Origin: Streptomyces sp. F001
Lineage (GTDB): Bacteria; Actinomycetota; Actinomycetes; Streptomycetales; Streptomycetaceae
Direction of reading: 5' to 3'
Assembly (NCBI RefSeq): GCF_004187715.1
Contig: NZ_QZWF01000043.1
Location: 1 to 45,855, forward strand
Length of the DNA stretch: 45,855 bases
How positions within the stretch are numbered: the first letter of the stretch is position 1; the number at the start of each line of letters is the position of its first letter. A program made the position numbers and the translations under genes. Under the pieces are notes generated by a model, which had not been told where the DNA came from, made no database searches, and saw only the letters and a program-made list of their open reading frames with translations. Shown here in pieces: positions 42,980 to 45,855 of the stretch.

Positions 42980-44898
42980 CCGGGAAACACCCGCCCACGG
43001 CCGGACCGGCCCACACCCAGGACGCCCGCGACCTCCTCGCCCGCGTTCTGGACGGCTCCGCGCCCGCCTTCGCCCTGCTGCACCGCCCGCAGGCCACCGG
43101 CCCGGAGACCATAGAGGTCCTGCTGACCGAAACGGCTCACTGCGCCGCCCTGGCCGACCTGCCGCTGCCAGGGGAAGCCGCCCCGGAAGGCGGCCACGAA
43201 CTGCTCGCCCTGGTCCCCTACCGGCAGATCACCGAGCGCGGATTCACCGCCCACGACGACAGCGAGCCCCTGATCGCGATGACGGTCACCGCCCAGCAGA
43301 CCCTGCCGCTCGCCGATGTCCGGCTGCGGCTGCCGAACGAGCCGGTCAAGATCGACCAGGACGGGTTCGACGTCTCCGACCAGGCGTACGCGGACATCGT
43401 ACGTCGCGTGATCGCCGACGAGATCGGCACCGGCCAGGGCGCGAACTTCGTGATCAAGCGCACCTTCACGGCGTGGCTACCGGGCTTCTCGACTGCCGGA
43501 GCCCTCTCGGTCTACCGCCGGCTGCTGGAGCGGGAAAGGGGCGCCTACTGGACGTTCCTCGTCCACACGGGCGACCGCGTCCTGGTGGGTGCGACCCCCG
43601 AGCGGCACATCAGCGTGCGCGACGGCAGGGCCGTCATGAACCCCATCAGCGGCACGTACTGCTATCCCCCCGGCGGCCCCACGCTCGACGGCGTGCTGGC
43701 CTTCCTGACGGACCGCAAGGAAACCGACGAGCTGTACATGGTGGTCGACGAGGAACTGAAGATGATGGCCCGGGTCTGCCCCTTCGGTGGACGCCTGACG
43801 GGCCCCTACCTCAAGGAGATGGCCCGCGTCGCACACACCGAGTACCTCATCGAGGGACACACCGACCGCGACGTACGCGACATCCTCCGGGAGACCCTGT
43901 TCGCCCCGACGGTGACCGGATCGCCGCTGGAGAACGCCACCAAGGTGATCAGCCGCCACGAGCCGACCGGGCGCGGCTACTACAGCGGGATCGCCGCACT
44001 CATCGGGCGGGACGCGGGCGGCAACCGCGCCCTGGATTCGTCCATCCTGATCCGCACGGCCGACATCACAGCCGACGGCCGCCTGCGGATCGGCGTGGGA
44101 GCAACTCTGGTGCGTCACTCCGACCCCGAGTCCGAGGCCCGAGAGACCCGGGCCAAGGTGTCGGGGCTGCTCGCCGCGCTCGCCGAGCCCGCACCCAGCC
44201 GCTTCGCCACCCATCCCGACGTCCAGGCCGCGCTGGCGGGCCGCAATGCCACCGTCGCGGGATTCTGGCTGGACGAGCCGGAGGACAGGGCCCATGCGTC
44301 GGCCGAGTTGGCAGGACGTCGGGTACTCGTCGTCGACGCCGAGGACACCTTCACGGCGATGCTCGCCCACCAGATCCGCTCCCTCGGGGTGGAGGCGACC
44401 GTGTGCCGGTTCGACGAGGCCTACGACACGGCGGCGTACGACCTGCTGGTCCTGGGGCCGGGACCCGGTGACCCGGGACAACTGGGGCACCCGAAGATCG
44501 CACATCTCAGGTCGACGATGTCCCGGCTCCTGGCCGCGAGGCATCCCTTCCTCGCGGTGTGCCTGAGCCACCAGGTGCTGAGCGCGCTGCTCGGCCTCTC
44601 TCTGGTACCCCGCCGGGTCCCCAACCAGGGTGTGCAGCACGAGATCGACCTGTTCGGACGGCGCGAACGGGTGGGCTTCTACAACACGTACACGGCATGC
44701 GCGGCGGCCGACGTCATCGAGCACCCGGGCGTCGGCCGGGTGACGGTGAGCAGGGACCGCGACAGCGGCGAGGTGCATGCCCTGCGCGGACGGTCCTTCG
44801 CCTCGGTGCAGTTCCACGCGGAGTCCGTCCTGACCCAGGACGGACCGCGGATCATCGGTTCGCTGCTCACCCGACTGGTGCGGCCGCGCACCCCCTAG
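42976..44898 (+). CDS. phzE-like: PhzE-like ADIC synthase (anthranilate-synthase family)
   Basis: A 640-residue fusion of a chorismate-binding domain and a glutamine amidotransferase. The first domain carries VGATPERHISVRDG, MNPISGTYCY, DRKETDELYMVVDEELKMMARVCPFGG, GSPLENATKVISRHE and GRGYYSGIAAL; the second has VLGPGPGDP, the nucleophile Cys in LAVCLSHQVL, and NQGVQHEIDLFGRRERVGFYNTYTA, a signature of PhzE. It converts chorismate and glutamine to 2-amino-2-deoxyisochorismate. The start is the GTG overlapping the isochorismatase stop. The length equals PhzE. It feeds the ring for the operon's product. Confidence 0.94.
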   Translation: MTGKHPPTAGPAHTQDARDLLARVLDGSAPAFALLHRPQATGPETIEVLLTETAHCAALADLPLPGEAAPEGGHELLALVPYRQITERGFTAHDDSEPLIAMTVTAQQTLPLADVRLRLPNEPVKIDQDGFDVSDQAYADIVRRVIADEIGTGQGANFVIKRTFTAWLPGFSTAGALSVYRRLLERERGAYWTFLVHTGDRVLVGATPERHISVRDGRAVMNPISGTYCYPPGGPTLDGVLAFLTDRKETDELYMVVDEELKMMARVCPFGGRLTGPYLKEMARVAHTEYLIEGHTDRDVRDILRETLFAPTVTGSPLENATKVISRHEPTGRGYYSGIAALIGRDAGGNRALDSSILIRTADITADGRLRIGVGATLVRHSDPESEARETRAKVSGLLAALAEPAPSRFATHPDVQAALAGRNATVAGFWLDEPEDRAHASAELAGRRVLVVDAEDTFTAMLAHQIRSLGVEATVCRFDEAYDTAAYDLLVLGPGPGDPGQLGHPKIAHLRSTMSRLLAARHPFLAVCLSHQVLSALLGLSLVPRRVPNQGVQHEIDLFGRRERVGFYNTYTACAAADVIEHPGVGRVTVSRDRDSGEVHALRGRSFASVQFHAESVLTQDGPRIIGSLLTRLVRPRTP

Positions 44899-44939
44899 GC
44901 CGGCCGCGGCATCAGCCGAGAAGGGACACAGGCAGCGAC

Positions 44940-45855
44940 ATGGCACACGCACTCATCGCGGGCGGCGGCATAGGCGGCCTCGCCACCGCTGTGGCGCTTG
45001 CGCGCTGCGGTCACCGCGTCACCGTCCTCGAACGCGAGAATACCTTCGCCGAGATCGGCTCGGGCATCCAGCTCGCTCCGAACGGCTTCCACGCCCTCAA
45101 CCTGCTCGGTGTGGGGCAGGACGTGCGTGACCGGGCGGTGTTCGTCGACGAACTCCGCCTGATGGACGGCCTGACGAGCGAGAAGATCGCCGGCATGCCG
45201 GTCAGGGAGCGGTACCGACAGCGCTTCGGCAACCCCTACGCCGTGGTGCACCGCCGGGATCTCCACGGCCCTCTGCTCTCGGCATGCCGGGCGAGCGAGG
45301 GCATCGAGCTCGTCGCGAGCGCCGCCGTGCAACGGTACGTACAGAACCCGGCAACCGTGACGGTGACCACGGCGGACGGCCGGACCTTCACCGGCGACCT
45401 CCTCGTGGGAGCCGACGGCATCCGCTCGGCCGTTCGCGCACACCTGGTGCGCGACGGCGCTCCCCGGGTCTGCGGACACACCATCTACCGCTCGGTGATA
45501 CCGATCGAGAAGGTGCCGCGGCGACTGCGCTGGAACGTGGTGACCCTGTGGGCGGGCCCCGCCTGGCACTTCGTCCACTACATCATCGGCCGTGGCGAGT
45601 ACCTCAACCTCGCCGCGACCCTCGACGACGGCGCCCACGAGTCCGTCTCCGGACGCCCGGTGCGGCGGGCCGTCGTGCTGAGCCGCTTCCAGGAGCTGGG
45701 GGAAACCGCCCGGCTGCTGCTGGAGTTGGGTGAGCACTGGCGGCAATGGGTGCTGTGCGACCGCGATCCGGTCGACGTCTGGACGGACGGCCGGGTGGCG
45801 CTCATGGGCGACGCAGCCCACCCGATGCTCCAGTACGCCGCCCAGGGCGCCTGCC
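44940..45855 (+). CDS. Salicylate-hydroxylase/3-hydroxybenzoate 6-hydroxylase-like FAD monooxygenase (truncated by window end)
   Basis: At least 305 residues before the window ends. FAD-binding GGGIGG is at 8-13, EIGSGIQLAPNG follows as in salicylate and 3-hydroxybenzoate hydroxylases, then DLLVGADGIRSAVR and GRVALMGDAAHPMLQYAAQGAC (second FAD contact). These enzymes hydroxylate a carboxylated phenol next to or para to the hydroxyl, sometimes with loss of CO2. On 3-hydroxyanthranilate this would give an aminohydroquinone or a para-dihydroxy acid, a fit acceptor for the MenA-type prenyltransferase (inference). It is the next gene after phzE in the same direction, 41 bases away, and has only a weak ribosome binding site. 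About 80-100 residues are missing. Confidence 0.88.
   Translation, partial: MAHALIAGGGIGGLATAVALARCGHRVTVLERENTFAEIGSGIQLAPNGFHALNLLGVGQDVRDRAVFVDELRLMDGLTSEKIAGMPVRERYRQRFGNPYAVVHRRDLHGPLLSACRASEGIELVASAAVQRYVQNPATVTVTTADGRTFTGDLLVGADGIRSAVRAHLVRDGAPRVCGHTIYRSVIPIEKVPRRLRWNVVTLWAGPAWHFVHYIIGRGEYLNLAATLDDGAHESVSGRPVRRAVVLSRFQELGETARLLLELGEHWRQWVLCDRDPVDVWTDGRVALMGDAAHPMLQYAAQGAC

Noticed and set aside
42317..44898. Phenazine biosynthesis cluster
   Set aside because: PhzD- and PhzE-like genes are present, but phzF, phzA/B and phzG are not seen, and an aromatising SDR and terpenoid genes stand next to them. Genes beyond the window could still change this view.

Overview
The DNA is very GC-rich with strong third-position G/C, frequent GTG starts and GGAGG-type ribosome binding sites. 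Together with its gene content (HelR-type RNA polymerase helicase, GOLPH3-like protein, MarR/AraC regulators, PhzE/PhzD-type genes) this points to a Streptomyces chromosome, probably an arm or other accessory region. No rRNA, tRNA, CRISPR array or intact transposase was seen.

Layout. 1-157: start of a minus-strand exported or membrane protein. 498-3926: tightly overlapped four-gene operon (ABM-domain protein, 3-hydroxyisobutyrate-dehydrogenase-like enzyme, ACMSD-like amidohydrolase, cytochrome P450) closed by a strong hairpin. 4419-6577: secreted CAP-domain protein convergent with a membrane PP2C/SpoIIE-type phosphatase. 6655-8366: decayed stretch with YCII and MFS remnants, a possible 49-aa gene, and a secreted Asp/His/Asn/Gly-repeat protein. 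8678-13599: two zinc alcohol dehydrogenases, a GPP34 protein, a small conserved protein and a glutamate-cysteine-ligase-like enzyme. 13720-16037: pyruvyltransferase remnant, NAD formate dehydrogenase, lipoprotein. 16124-21405: membrane permease divergent from its likely MarR repressor (two palindromic operators), then AraC, VOC and a short UvrA-like ATPase. 21428-22935: LtrA remnant, AraC regulator, thiolase remnant. 22993-27267: hydroxyquinol catabolism, made of a flavin phenol hydroxylase and a natural maleylacetate reductase/hydroxyquinol dioxygenase fusion, with a repeated operator upstream and a VOC gene. 27293-29913: HelR-type rifamycin-resistance helicase with a rifamycin-associated element (RAE), then a small conserved protein. 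30033-31589: DUF1254 protein.

31573-45855 (runs off the end) is the most striking part: a biosynthetic cluster with a divergent P450 and an almost gapless plus-strand operon. The operon encodes long-chain polyprenyl diphosphate synthase, UbiG-like methyltransferase, MenA/UbiA-type aromatic prenyltransferase, flavin monooxygenase with a Baeyer-Villiger fingerprint, DUF2834 membrane protein, squalene-hopene-cyclase-like class II cyclase, phytoene-desaturase/HpnE-like flavoprotein, EntA-like SDR, PhzD-like isochorismatase, PhzE-like ADIC synthase and a salicylate-hydroxylase-like monooxygenase.

Read together, PhzE, PhzD and the EntA-like SDR should make 3-hydroxyanthranilate from chorismate. 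The flavin hydroxylase, MenA-type enzyme and methyltransferase could hydroxylate, prenylate and methylate that ring as in quinone biosynthesis, and the class II cyclase would fold the polyprenyl chain. The prediction is a polycyclic amino-phenol or amino-quinone meroterpenoid. I do not recognise a characterised cluster with exactly this set; the pathway order and product are inference. A perfect Crp-type palindrome lies in the divergent promoter region.
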